A stretch of 64,000 nt of DNA from positions 439,001 through 503,000 of the forward strand of contig OX419762.1 of assembly GCA_948567375.1 (NCBI GenBank), read 5' to 3'. The stretch is from Lunularia cruciata. Its lineage: Eukaryota > Streptophyta > Marchantiopsida > Lunulariales > Lunulariaceae. The translations under genes were made by a program, and so were the position numbers. This document shows, piece after piece, positions 47,787 through 60,800 of the stretch. The notes under the pieces are model-generated. The model was given only the letters and a program-made list of their open reading frames with translations. It had not been told where the DNA came from and ran no database searches. The number at the start of each line of letters is the position of its first letter. Within the stretch, counting starts at the first letter, position 1.

Positions 47787-47794
47787 TATAAAAA
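47787..47794 (+). promoter_or_regulatory. Upstream TATA box of the G7 ORF
   Basis: TATAAAAA, 27 bp before the first ATG. G8 has the same spacing, and divergent G9 has TATAAATT 25 bp before its ATG. With usual plant spacing, transcription would start at or just inside this ATG, so the first usable Met may be the conserved MGGGKKN about 45 codons later. Confidence 0.55.
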
Positions 47795-47813
47795 TCGAAA
47801 CTGCAACGACAAA

Positions 47814-50386
47814 ATGTCAAGCAATTTTCCTTCACCGTTGAGGAGTCGTCTTGTAGGTGATTGGGGAAAGGGAAATAGAGTTGGACTTGTGTTAGTGCGT
47901 AAGGGAGAAGTCGAGAGAGAGAAATCAAGAGACCAAAAGAAAGCAGAAGAGATGGGAGGAGGGAAGAAGAACTCCAAATTTGCAGTGAGAAATCATGCAA
48001 TTTGGAGATTAGATATAGTAGCGAGGATTGAAGTCTTGAGCCGACTTTGGATCACTTTTTTGGCATGGAACTGGAACGTAAGTTTTCCAGGATTCATGAC
48101 AGAAATCATTGAGAGTAAATGTCTTGATGGTCTCGAGGAAGAAGGGAAGAGAGGAAATCCGGCTCGCTGGACAGAGTCGGATTGGAGACTCGTACTCGGG
48201 AAGGAGGCAGGCTCGGAGCAGGGAGCCATGTTCTTGGGGAAAGGAGAGATAGCCCAAGAACCGCAGGAGGTGAGAGATGCCTTCTCGTCAAAGAGGACGA
48301 AGAATGGGTATAAAGTTGAGAGCTATAAGGACCAAGTGAGGAGAGGAATTGTGAGTGCACTAATGGCCCTCCTGAAGCCGGAGAGAACTACCTATGTGAT
48401 GAAACATCAAGCGGTGTTCTTTCACAAGTTATTTGCAGGAGAACCGATAAATTGCGCAAGGTGCTTTCACGGAAGAACGAGGTAGATGGTGTGGAATCTG
48501 CGGGATAAGTCGCCTCCACACTACATCGTACCATTTGCAGCCCATTTTTACCTCGGGTTAAATCTGCTCAATGTGGCGGAGCGTAATCAAATGGTGTCTC
48601 ATTTCCATCCTGATTTGAGAAGAGAAGTTGACGCGGAGGAGCAACAATACATTCTCCAAATCCGGAGCACAGACGATTACTACGCAAAGACAGGGAAGAA
48701 CGTGGAGGTCGTTGAAAGTACCCCGACAAAGAAGAGAACTCGGCAAGCAGAAGCCAAAGAAAACAAGAAACCTTGGAAAATGCAGAAAAATAACCCGAGG
48801 CGAGGAATGGTGGTGATTGAGTCGGAAGATGAAGACTCAGAAGGCGAAGCTGAGCTCAAGACGGAGGACTCGGATCGTGAGGAGGAACCTGAGCTGACAT
48901 TGCAAAGTGGAGATACGAGCAGTGACAGTGAGGAAGGAGGAGAGATGACATCGGTACCAGCGGCTGAAGAATATGAAGAAGAAATGCAAGCCGAAGTAGA
49001 AACCGAAGACAATGCGGCGCTGGAAGACAAAGTACCAGTGTGCGAGGAGAAGAAGATTGCAGTACAGCGAGGAATTTGCTCAAGACGTAAGGCGAAGTGT
49101 GAAGCGGGACCAAGTAGAGTGAAGGAAGAAGTAGAAGGAAGCTCGGGCAGTGAGGCATCGATTCCGATACGAAGACTCCAGAGAAGAAGGCGAGTATCGA
49201 GAGAACATGAGGAAAGAAGAGAGACCACTCCGTGAGAGGACGAAGTTGTCAGTAATGCAGTAGATTACCTGCAGATGGTAGTATGCCCGCTGTTGGTGAA
49301 GATGGAGAAGAAGAAGAAGGAGATGCAGTCTACTTGTCCAGAGGTAAAGACTGTGTTGCAGCTCTTATCCAGATTTGAAGAAGAAAACCCGGAGTTAAAG
49401 AAGAGTATAACCCGAGGAGAGGAAGAGAGAGAAGTACTGCGAGCAGAAGCAGTCGAGAGGAGTCAGGTAATCAAAGACCTGAAGAGAGAAGTGAGTTATC
49501 GAGAAGATTTGCGAGGAAGAGTGACATCGCAAGGGAGAGACAGGTAGCGGAGCATGAAATCTTGAAGCAGTAGTTTGCTGATTCAAGAGTCGAACTCATC
49601 CATGCTATGGCGAGGGTAGCATCAAAGGATCAAGAGCTCGATCGAGTGATGGAGAGTATGGAGGAGAAGAAGCAACTCTGGCAGCGAGAGTTGGCTGCGA
49701 GATATAGAGAAGAAGAGAGATTACAAGACTTACTTCGTAATCAGGAAGAGAAGGTTGCACAGAAGGAGAAAGAGAAGGAGGCGGTGAAGGCCAAATTTGA
49801 AGAAGAATTGGCGATGTACAGAGAGGAATGGCTCGCAGATCGGGAACGCGAACGCAAGACAAGATTGGAGCCATTGAAGGAAATCGTCCTTAGAGTAAAC
49901 GCAATGTTGAGTATAGAGGCCAGCGTTCGAATTGAGGAGACAAGATTGCACGAGTTAAAACTGTTGGTGCAGGAAACGAGGCAAAGACAAGCGAAAGATA
50001 CAGATTTGAATGCCTTGTTGATTAAATTGAGAATTCGTGTAGATAGGAAGATCTTAGAAGTAGAAGAAAATATCGCGATTAGATTAGACTTAGTGAGAAT
50101 AGAGTTAGAAAAGCTTTGGCAGGATGTTAAGGCAAAACCTGAAGTAGATAACATCGGGATCCAAATGTCTTCGGAGTTGCCCTCAAAGACATTAGAGAAG
50201 AGTGGGTCGAAGGATGAGGAGTTAGATAGATTACCCACTAGTGCAATTTCAGATCAGGAAACAGAATTGCTGGATCTGGTAGAAGATGTGGGAGATCTGA
50301 AACCCAAGGAAAGAATAGTAGGAAGTAAGATTACTTCGGGTTCAGGGTTGAAAGCCAAGGAAGAAGTAGACATTGGATCGGATTAG
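47814..50386 (+). pseudogene. G7-encoded giant-LTR protein
   Basis: About 857 codons in the family order. The N-terminal domain spans 47814-48485 and continues at 48486 (MVWNLRDKSPPHYIVPFAAH). A basic stretch (KKRTRQAEAKENKK) leads to an acidic middle (ESEDEDSEGEAELKTEDSD, 48800-49000), then RRLQRRRRVS. The coiled coil spans 49275-50200 (EEEREVLRAEAVERSQVIKD, NQEEKVAQKEKEKEAVKAK). It ends EEVDIGSD. Damage: TAG at 48483 (ancestral CAG, as in G4 and G6), TGA at 49233 (CGA in G8), one-base loss near 49508, TAG at 49571 (CAG in G8). Function is unknown; the basic and acidic blocks suggest but do not prove a nuclear role. Confidence 0.8.
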
Positions 50387-50503
50387 TAACCGATTTGAGA
50401 TTTGAAGGGGCAGATATGAAGAGGTGCATTGTCATTTCGGATCTGCAGGTTAGAACAATTGTTGTAGAAACGGTATAGTTGTTAGAACTATCGATTGGTT
50501 CAC

Positions 50504-51180
50504 TATTTAAGAGTGGCATTCGCAAGAAATTGTTGTTCAATGCTCATTATTTTTGAGAATAGATAAAGCGAAGTGCTGTGAAGCAGTGCTCGTCGCTTGA
50601 GCTTGATTCCGAGTATCAACTTTGTGTTTGTAATTGTGAGTGTGTGAAGAAATTCAAAGTGCAAGTCAGAGTGCTTGTTGGATGTTGGATTCCACAACCT
50701 TGATCTTCATTCTGTGTGTTTGATCCTGAGTGAAGTGCAATTGAAGCAATGCCTTGACAGATCTGAGAGGAATTGTAGTGTTGGTAGTATTCTGCATTTG
50801 TGAGTGCAGTACGAAGTTGATGTGAAGCAATTTTGATCGAGGAAGTTGTGCCTTCAATGGAGGGGTGGAACACAATTCTGAGGCAAAGTCGTTTTGTAGT
50901 GAAGTTCCGTTTTCGGGAGAGCCTGAATCATCACAATCAAGATTGTTTGGAAAGATTTGATGGAGTTGTGATTAAGGAGTGTGAATTTGTGACAAGACTG
51001 CGAGTCAGTGCTTGTTACTCTCTTCTGGGTGTGGTTTCTACCTGAGAGACTAAAGAAGAACTCAAGAAGAACTAAAATTGTTACTTTGCTTCGTATTTGA
51101 CCAATTCTGACTCGTATGTCTGCGGGAACGAACTCTACTTACCTGATTACCACAAAAGTGATATTTTCCGGGTTGTCACA
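50504..51180 (+). promoter_or_regulatory. Second promoter and R/U5-like end of G7
   Basis: TATTTAA at 50504-50510, then a non-coding tail of about 670 bp conserved in every copy (AGATAAAGCGAAGTGCTGTG, CTGAGTGAAGTGCAA, GTTACTCTCTTCTGGGTGTGG) down to TTGTCACA. A promoter followed by a transcribed tail ending CA is the plan of an LTR U3-R-U5. No poly(A) signal was pinned down. Confidence 0.55.
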
Positions 51181-53976
51181 GTAACTCCAAAGACATCTGC
51201 ACTCCTATGTTATCTACTTTGGGTTTTTCTCTTACATCCTTCCAAAGTTTATCTATCTCTAACTTAACAAAATCTTATCAAATTGTGATATTGTCTTCTA
51301 CCTCCAATATCTTCCTATCTACACGAGTTCTGAGACTGATCAACAATGCATTCAAATCTTTATCCTTTGCATTTCTCCTCCTTGTCTCCTGCACCAACAA
51401 CTTCAACTCATGCAGTCTTGTTTCTTCAATGTGCATGTTGGCCTATGTACTTAGCATCACGTTCATCTTGATCACAATCTCCTTCAATGGTTCCAATGTC
51501 ATTTTCCTCTCTTGTTCTCAATCCGCAAGCCACTCTTCTCTGTACATTGCAAATTCTGCTTCAAACTCAACTTTCACAGTTTCCTTCTCCTTCTCCTTCT
51601 GCACAATCTTCTCCTCCTGATTGCAAAGTAACTCTCTCAACCTTTCTTCTTCTCTATATCTCACTGTCAACTCTCTTTGCTAGAGCTACTTCTTCTCTTC
51701 TACACTCTCCATCATCTTATCAAGCTCTTGCTCTTTCTATGCTACTCTTGCCATATCATGGATAGTTTCTAATCTCGAATCAGCAAACTGCTGCTTCAAG
51801 ATTTCATACTCAACTACTTGTCTTTCCCTTGCTATATCACTCTGTTCTATGAGTTCCTCCCTATTCCTTGCTTCTCCTTCAAATTCTCAATCACTTGATT
51901 CTGTACTACTGCATCTACTCGTAGTACTTCCCTTTCCTCCTCACCTCAAATTATACTCTTCTTTAATTTTGAGTTCTCTTCTTCTAATTGAGCTAACACT
52001 TGCAACACAGTCTTCACCTCCGGACACTTTGACTGCATCTCCTTCTTCTTGTGATCTAACTTCACTCACAACAAGCACACAATGTCCCACAGATACTCTA
52101 CTCCTTCAATTGGAGTTACCTCAACTTGCGGACTTATCCCCTTCTTCACCTCAATCCTCACTCAACACTTGCCTTCTAAGCCGTAGTCGCCTTATGGGTA
52201 TGGATTCTTTGCTCCCCAAACTTGCATCCTCATCTTCTCTTACCTTACTTGGCCCCATCTCATACTTTGCCTTTTGTTTGGAACAAACTCCTCTCTGAAT
52301 TGTAACTCTCTTCTCCACTTGCTCTAGGACTTTGTCTTCCAATTTTGAGTTACTTTCCTCCTCCGTCTCCATCTTGGCTTCCTCTTCTTTGAGTACCAAT
52401 TTCATCTCCACTCCATTGTCGCTATCACTTCTTGTGTCTCCACTCTAAAGTGTGAACTCGGGTTCTTCCTCCCTCTCCAAATCTTTGGACTTGCACTTGG
52501 CTTTGCCTTCCAATTCTTTGTCCGACAACGTGACTAACACCAGTTTTTTCCTCAGGTTTACCCTTCTAGCCTTTTGAGGTCTTGCTTCCTCTACTTCTTC
52601 TTCTCCTTGTCGACTCCTCTTCTTTGACTTCAAAGTACTAATTTCCAACTGCACACTCTGCCCCGTCTGCACGTAGTACTCATCAATGCTCCTAATCTGA
52701 AGAATGTATTGCTGCTCCTCCATATCAACATCTCTTCTTAAATTGGGATAGAAATGCGACACCATCTTATTACGCTCCACCGCATTGAGCAAGTTCAGCC
52801 CCAGATAGAAATGGGCTGCAAATGGCACAATGCAATGTGGAGGCAACTTGTCCCGCAAATTCCACACCATCTGTCTTGTCCTCCCATGAAGACACTTTGC
52901 CCAGTTAATTGGCTCTCCTGCAAACATCTTATGGAAGAACACCACTTGGTGCTTCATCACATAAGTCATTCTCTCTGGCTTCAAGATCACCATTAGATCA
53001 CTCACGATCCCTCTCTTGACACCATCCTTGTAGCTCTCTACTTTGTAACCATTCTTTGTGTGCTTTGAAGAGAAGGCAACTCTCACTTCATGGGTTTCTT
53101 TGGCTACTTCTCCCTTCCCCAAGAACATGGCACCATGCTCCGTGCTTGCATCTCTCCCGAGTACTAACCTCCAATCCAACTCTATCCATCGAGCCGGATT
53201 TCCTCTCTTCCCTTCCTCCTTAGGACCATCAAGACACTTACTCTCAATGATCTCAGTCATAAACTCTAGAAAGCTAACATTTGATTTCCATGCCAAAAAT
53301 GTGATCCGAAGCCTGCTCAAGACCTCAATTCTTGCAATCACATCTAACCTCTGAATTGCATGATTTCTTACTACAAATTTGGAGTTCTTCTTCCCTCCTC
53401 CCATCTTTCTCTCTTCCACTATGGGCTGGGGACTATTCTTCCTACTAATTCCCAGATTAATTCTCTCAATTTCTTCTTGACACACCAGCACGTCTTTGAC
53501 TCTACTTCCCTTCACACAATCTCCTACAAGACAACTTCTTAATAGCAATGGAAAATTGCTTGTCAACGCTTCATCTTTAGCCCAATTTTTATAGAGTCAT
53601 GCCTTCTTTGTCTTTCTTCAATTTGAGTTTCTACTGAGAAATCACACCTCGTGCATGCTCTTGTCACTGTCAAGTGTCCTTCACGCGTATGACCGCCGGT
53701 TTTGAACGGTCCTTTCTTGAATGTCTCGCCCCCAACAAAAAGTTGTTACATTGTCCTTGCCTTAGGTTGAGCACCCCAATATAAAGACTCCTTTCTTTGG
53801 GTTGTATGCTGATAGGGCAATTTTGAGTACCCCGCCTTATGACCCGAAGTCACATTACCTTGGTTTCATCCCGAGGACACTTTTCTTTGCCTTCTTTGGC
53901 CATACATGTGCAATTCAACTTCTCTATACACTTCTTCTTCCAAATTGAGAAAGAAAACAAAAATGTGGGTACCACA

Positions 53977-56184
<2,208 letters not shown>

Positions 56185-59100
56185 TGTGACAACCCGGCAA
56201 ATATCACTTTTGCGGTAATTGGGTAAGTAAAGTTTGTTCCCGCAGAGATACGAGTCAGAAATATCCAAATACAAAGCAAAGTAACAATTTAGTTCTTCTT
56301 GGTTGCGTCTTTAATCTCTCAAGTAGAAACCACACCCAAAAGAGAGTAACAAGCACTGACTCCCAGTCTTGTCACAAATTAACACTTCTTAATCACAACT
56401 CCATCAAATCTTTCCAAACAATCTTGATTGTGATGATTTAGGCTCTCCCAAAAACAGCACTTCACTGCAAAATGACTTCGCCTCAGAATTGTGTTCCAAC
56501 CCTCCACTGAAGGCATAACTTCCTCGATTGAAATTGCTTCACATCAACTTTGCACTGCACTCACAAATATAGAATACTACCAACACTACAATTCCTCTCA
56601 GATCTGTCAAGGCATTGCTCCGATTGCACTTCACTCAGGATCAAACACAAAGAATGAAGATCAAGGCCGTGGAATCCAACATCCAACAAGCACTCTAACT
56701 TGCACTTTGAATTTCTCCACACATTCACAAACATAAACACAAAGTTGATACTCGGAATCAAGCTCAAGCAACAAGCACTGCTTCACAGCACTTCGCTTTA
56801 TCTATTCTCAGAAATAATGAGCACTAAACAACAATTTCCTACGAATGCCACTCTTAAATAGTGAAGCAATCGACAGTTCTAACAACTATACCGTTCTACA
56901 AAAACTGTTCTAACCTGCAGATCCAAAATGACAATGCACCTCTTCATATCTGCCCCTTCAAATCTCAAATTTTTTACTACTCTGATCCGATGTCTACATT
57001 GTCATCGGCTTTCAAACCCAAACCCGAAGTAATCTTACTTCCTACTATCTTTTCCTCGGGTTTCAGATCTTCTACTTCTTCTACCAGATCTAGCAATTCT
57101 CTTTCCTGATCTGAAATTTCACTAGTGGGTAATCTATCTAACTCCTTATCTCCTGACCCACTCTTCTCTAATGTCTCTGATGGCAACTCCAAAGACATTT
57201 GGACTCCTATGTTATCTACTTCGGGTTTTGCTTTAACATCTTTCTGAAGTTTTTCTAGCTCTACTTTCACTAAGTCTAATCTAATGGAAATATTATCCTC
57301 TACTTCCAAAACCTTCCTATCTACACAAGTTCTTAATTTTATTAACAAGGCATTCATCTCCGTGTCCTTTGCTTGTCTTCGCCTTGTCTCCTGCACCAAC
57401 AACTTCAACTCGTGCAGACGCGCTTCTTCAATTCGAATGCTGGCTTTTGTACTTAACATCGCATTCACCCTGAGGACTATCTCTTTCAATGGCTCCAATC
57501 TTGTCTTCCTTTCTTGTTCCCGATCCGCAAGCCATTCCTCTTTGTACATCGCCAACTCTTCCTCGAACTCGGCTTTCACTGCTTCCTTCTCTTTCTCCTT
57601 TTGTTCAACCTTCTCTTCCTGATTACAAAGTAACTCTCGTAATCTCTCTTCTTCTCTATATCTCGTAGCCAACTCTCGTTGCCAGAGTTGCTTCTTCTCC
57701 TCCATACTCTCCATCTCTCTATTGAGCTCTTGATCCTTCGATGTGATCCGCGCCATAGCATGGATAAGCTCTACTCTTGAATCAGCAAACTGCTGCTTCA
57801 AGATTTTGTATTCAGCTACCTGCCTTTCTCTTGCGATATCACTCTTCCTCGCAAGATCCTCTCGATAGATCACTTCTCTCTTCAGGTCTTTGATTACCTG
57901 ACTTCTCTCTACTACCTCTGCTCGCAGTACTTCTCTCTCCTCCTCACCTCGGGTTACACTCCTCTTCAACTCCAAGTTCTCTTCTTCTAATCTTGCTACC
58001 ACTTGCAATAGAGTCTTTACCTCTAGACAAATCAACTGCATCTCCTTCTTCTTCTGCTCCAACTTCACCAATAGCAGGCACACTACCTCTCACAGGTACT
58101 CCACTCCATCACTGGCAACTTCTTCCTCCCGCGGAGTGTTCTCTCTTCTCTCCTCGTGTTCTCCCGATACTCGCTTTCTTCTCTAGAGTCGTCGTATCAG
58201 GATTGATGCCTCATTGCCCGAGCTTTCTTCTACCTCTGTCTTCACTCGACTTGGTCCCGCCTCACACTTTGCCTTACGTCGCGAGCAAACTCCTCGCTGC
58301 ACTACTATCTTCTTCTCCTCTGGCACCGGTACTTTGTCTTCCAGTGCTGTATTTTCTTCGGCTTCTACCTTGGCTTGCACTTCTTCTTTGTATTCTTCAG
58401 CCACGGGCGCCGAGGTCATCTCTCCACCGTCCTCACTATCATTGCTCGTATCTCCGCTCTGCAGTGTCAGCTCAGGTTCCTCCTCATGCTTCGAGTCCTC
58501 CGTCTTGAGCTCGGCCTCGCCTTCTGAGTCTTCATCTTCTGACTCAATTACCACCATTCCTCACCTTGGGTTACTTCTCTGCATCTTCCAAGGTTTCTTG
58601 TTTTCTTTGGCTTCTGCTTGCCGAGTCCTCTTCTTTGTCGGGGTACTTACTACGACCTCCATGTTTTTCCCTGTCTTTGCATAGAAATCGTTCGTGCTCC
58701 GGATTTGCAAAATGTATTGCTGCTCCTCGACATCGACCTCCTTTCGCACATCCGGATGGAAGTGCGACACCATCCGATTCCGCTCCGCCGAGTTTAGCAA
58801 ATTGAGCCCGAGGTAGAAATGCGCTGCAAATGGCACAATGTAATGTAGAGGCGACTTATCCTGCAGATTCCACACCATCTACCTTGTTCTCCCGTGAAAA
58901 CACCTTGCCCAATTAATTGGTTTTCTTGCAAACAATTTGTGAAAGAACACCGCTTGGTGTTTCATCACATATGTTGTTCTCTCCGGCTTCAGGATTGCCA
59001 TCAAAGCACTCACAATTCCTCTCTTGATAGGGTCTTTGTAACTTTCTACCTTGTACCCATTCTTTGTTCTCTTCGATGAGAAGGCATCTCTCACCTCTTG

Positions 59101-59963
59101 AGTTTCTTGGGCTATCTCTCCTTTCCCCAAGAACGTGGCTCCTTGCTCCAAGCCTACCTCCTTTACGAGTACCAATCTCCAATCCGACTCTATCCAGCGA
59201 GCCGGATTTCCTCTCTTCCCTTCTTCCTCGGGTCCATCAAGACACTTACTCTTGATGATTTTTGTCATGAATCGTGGAAAACTTACGTTCCAGTTCCATG
59301 CCAGAAATGTGATCCAAAGTCGGCTCAAGACTTCGATCCTCGCTACTACATCTAATCTCCAAATTGCATGATTTCTCACTGCAAATTCGGAGTTCTTCTT
59401 CCTTCCTCCCATCTCTTCTGCTTTCTCACTTTCTCTCAATTTCACTCTCACAACTTCTCCCTTGCGCACTAACACAAGCCTAACTCTATTTCCCTTTCCC
59501 CAGTTACCTACAAGATGACTCCTCAACGGCAAAGGAAAATTGCTTGACATTTTGTTGTTGCAGTTTCAATTTTTATAGAGTTGCACTTCTTTGTCTTCCG
59601 TCACTTTGAGTTTCTACCGAGAAATCACACCTCCGGCATGCATTTGTCACTGTCAATCAAACTTCGTGCGGATGAGCCGCCAGTTTTGAAACGGCCCCTT
59701 CTTGAATTTCTCGCCCCGACAAAAGGTTGTTAGATTGTCTTCACCTCGGGTTGAGCTCCCTCCAATCTAAAGACAACTTACTTCGTATTGTATGCTGACA
59801 AGGCATTTCCAAGTACTTTGCCTTATGACCCAAAGTCACTTTACTTTGGGTTTCAACCCGAAGACTCTTTTCTTTGCCTTCTTCGCCCATACAGGCGCAA
59901 TCCGACTTCTCTATACACTTCTTCTCCTTTATTCTGAAAAAAACAAAAAATGTGGGCACCACA
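56185..59963 (-). mobile_element. G8: giant LTR-like unit, 3779 bp
   Basis: The ends are TGTGACAACCCGGC (56185) and TGTGGGCACCACA (59963). The target duplication AAGTG is perfect (56180-56184 and 59964-59968). It is inserted in the Lys-rich repeat region. It is complete and the best preserved coding copy. Confidence 0.94.
56977..59550 (-). pseudogene. G8-encoded giant-LTR protein: 858 codons, one frame, four stops
   Basis: A single frame from ATG at 59550 to the terminal stop at 56977 with no frameshift seen. Residues about 1-330 form the N-terminal domain (RLDVVARIEVLSRLWITFLA, NPARWIESDWRLVLVKE, NGYKVESYKDPIKRG, AVFFHKLFARKPINWARCF, FAAHFYLGLNLLN). Residues about 330-480 are basic then acidic (EDEDSEGEAELKTED). 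Residues about 500-780 are a heptad-rich coiled coil (MEEKKQLWQRELATRYREEE). The end is DDNVDIGSE. Interruptions: TAG after HGRTR (CAG in G6), TGA after SNPR (CGA in G7), TAG after IRRL (CAG in G7) and TGA after EYL. TATAAAAA lies 27 bp upstream. The product is unrecognised. Confidence 0.82.
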
Positions 59964-60800
59964 AAGTGAAAAAATAGAACTAAACATGATGCTTAACAAA
60001 AGCTTAGATGAAAGTAATGACACACAAGAGGAGTTGATACTCGTGAAGCCTACACCCAAACAATGCAATAGGGAACTCAAAGCCAAAGAAGAATCTTCCT
60101 CTTATAGAATCCATAGTACCACATCTCATGCATTGAGAAGAAAGCTTGTAGATCAAGCATGACAAAGCAAATTTGAGTCTTAACTACTTTGGTATGTAAT
60201 TCAACATAATTTCTATACCTAATATAGCCACAATTTTCATATTCCAATAATGTAGTTAAATCTATAGTTAACAAAATAGCTAAGGTATGATAGGATGGAA
60301 AATTTAGTAGTTTGTAAATATGCAACCTTAGGTAGGAATCTTGCACATTATTGTGCAAGTGGATTCTTTTAAAACTATGGATTAACTAATCTAGGACAAT
60401 GCCATATATCTTCCACTCTAAGCCAAGATAAGGCAAGTGTGAAATTATGTAAATTTGAAGGTATTTATGGTGCTCCTATTATTCAAAATTTGCTTTTGCT
60501 GATCATATCATGCTTAAATGCTAGAGAACCACTAGAAATGTTGTAGTTACTCAGAGAAATGCCTCAAATGGAGAGGTACTCAAAGGCATGAGCTTGCAAG
60601 CTAGGATGGGAGAAGCACTCAAAATGATGAAGGATAATCTTGAGTACTTGCAGGCCAACCTACTTGTAGGATGTTCAACACTCAAAGTGATGTAGGATGA
60701 TCCCAAATGTTGACAAGAAGGATGAGTTTAGATGCCAAATGAGTTACATGGCCAAGTATCAAGGTGGCAAGCAAAGTTGTGTCACTAACAAGATGAGAAA
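59964..60800 (+). other. Flank of G8, then non-coding
   Basis: 59964-60160 continues the repeat region cut by G8 (ATGCTTAACAAAAGCTTAGATG). From 60550 there are degenerate repeats built on CACTCA(A/G)AGTG...GTAGGA (60616, 60679, 60849). They resemble the repeated promoter-proximal words of the giant units and may already be the start of G9. Confidence 0.3.

Larger units (their letters stand above)
47400..51180 (+). mobile_element. G7: giant LTR-like unit nested in G6, 3781 bp
   Basis: Starts TGTGGTGCCCACATTTTTTG and ends TTCCGGGTTGTCACA, with a perfect 5-bp target duplication GTAAC (47395-47399 and 51181-51185). It lies in the opposite orientation to G6. The layout is clear: U3 start, TATAAAAA at 47787, ORF 47814-50386, second TATA box TATTTAA at 50504, then about 670 bp resembling R/U5. 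This is the best reference copy for the family borders. Confidence 0.95.
47189..53566 (-). pseudogene. G6-encoded giant-LTR protein, split by G7
   Basis: The N-terminal frame 53566-52445 is the longest single open stretch of the domain in the window (373 residues). It has GGGKKNSKFVVRNHAIQRLD, NPARWIELDWRLVLGRDA, NGYKVESYKDGVKRG, VFFHKMFAGEPINWAKCL, GRTRQMVWNLRDKLPPH and FAAHFYLGLNLLN, then the basic-acidic start. It stops at FTL-TAG, where G7 has LTLQ. The middle and coiled coil lie at 52411-51186 and the last part (end EEEVDIGPD) at 47394-47189. Gln and Trp at RTRQMVW are intact. Function is unknown. Confidence 0.78.
46404..53976 (-). mobile_element. G6: giant LTR-like unit interrupted by G7
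   Basis: The minus-strand unit has ends TATGACAACCCGACAAAT (46404, first G changed) and TGTGGGTACCACA (53976). Removing G7 and one GTAAC leaves 3787 bp. The flanking 5-mers ACACT and CCACC agree at only three positions, so the target duplication is doubtful. The two halves join correctly across G7: the coding text GATGGTAAC at 47391-47399 continues as GTAACTCCAAAG at 51181. Confidence 0.85.
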
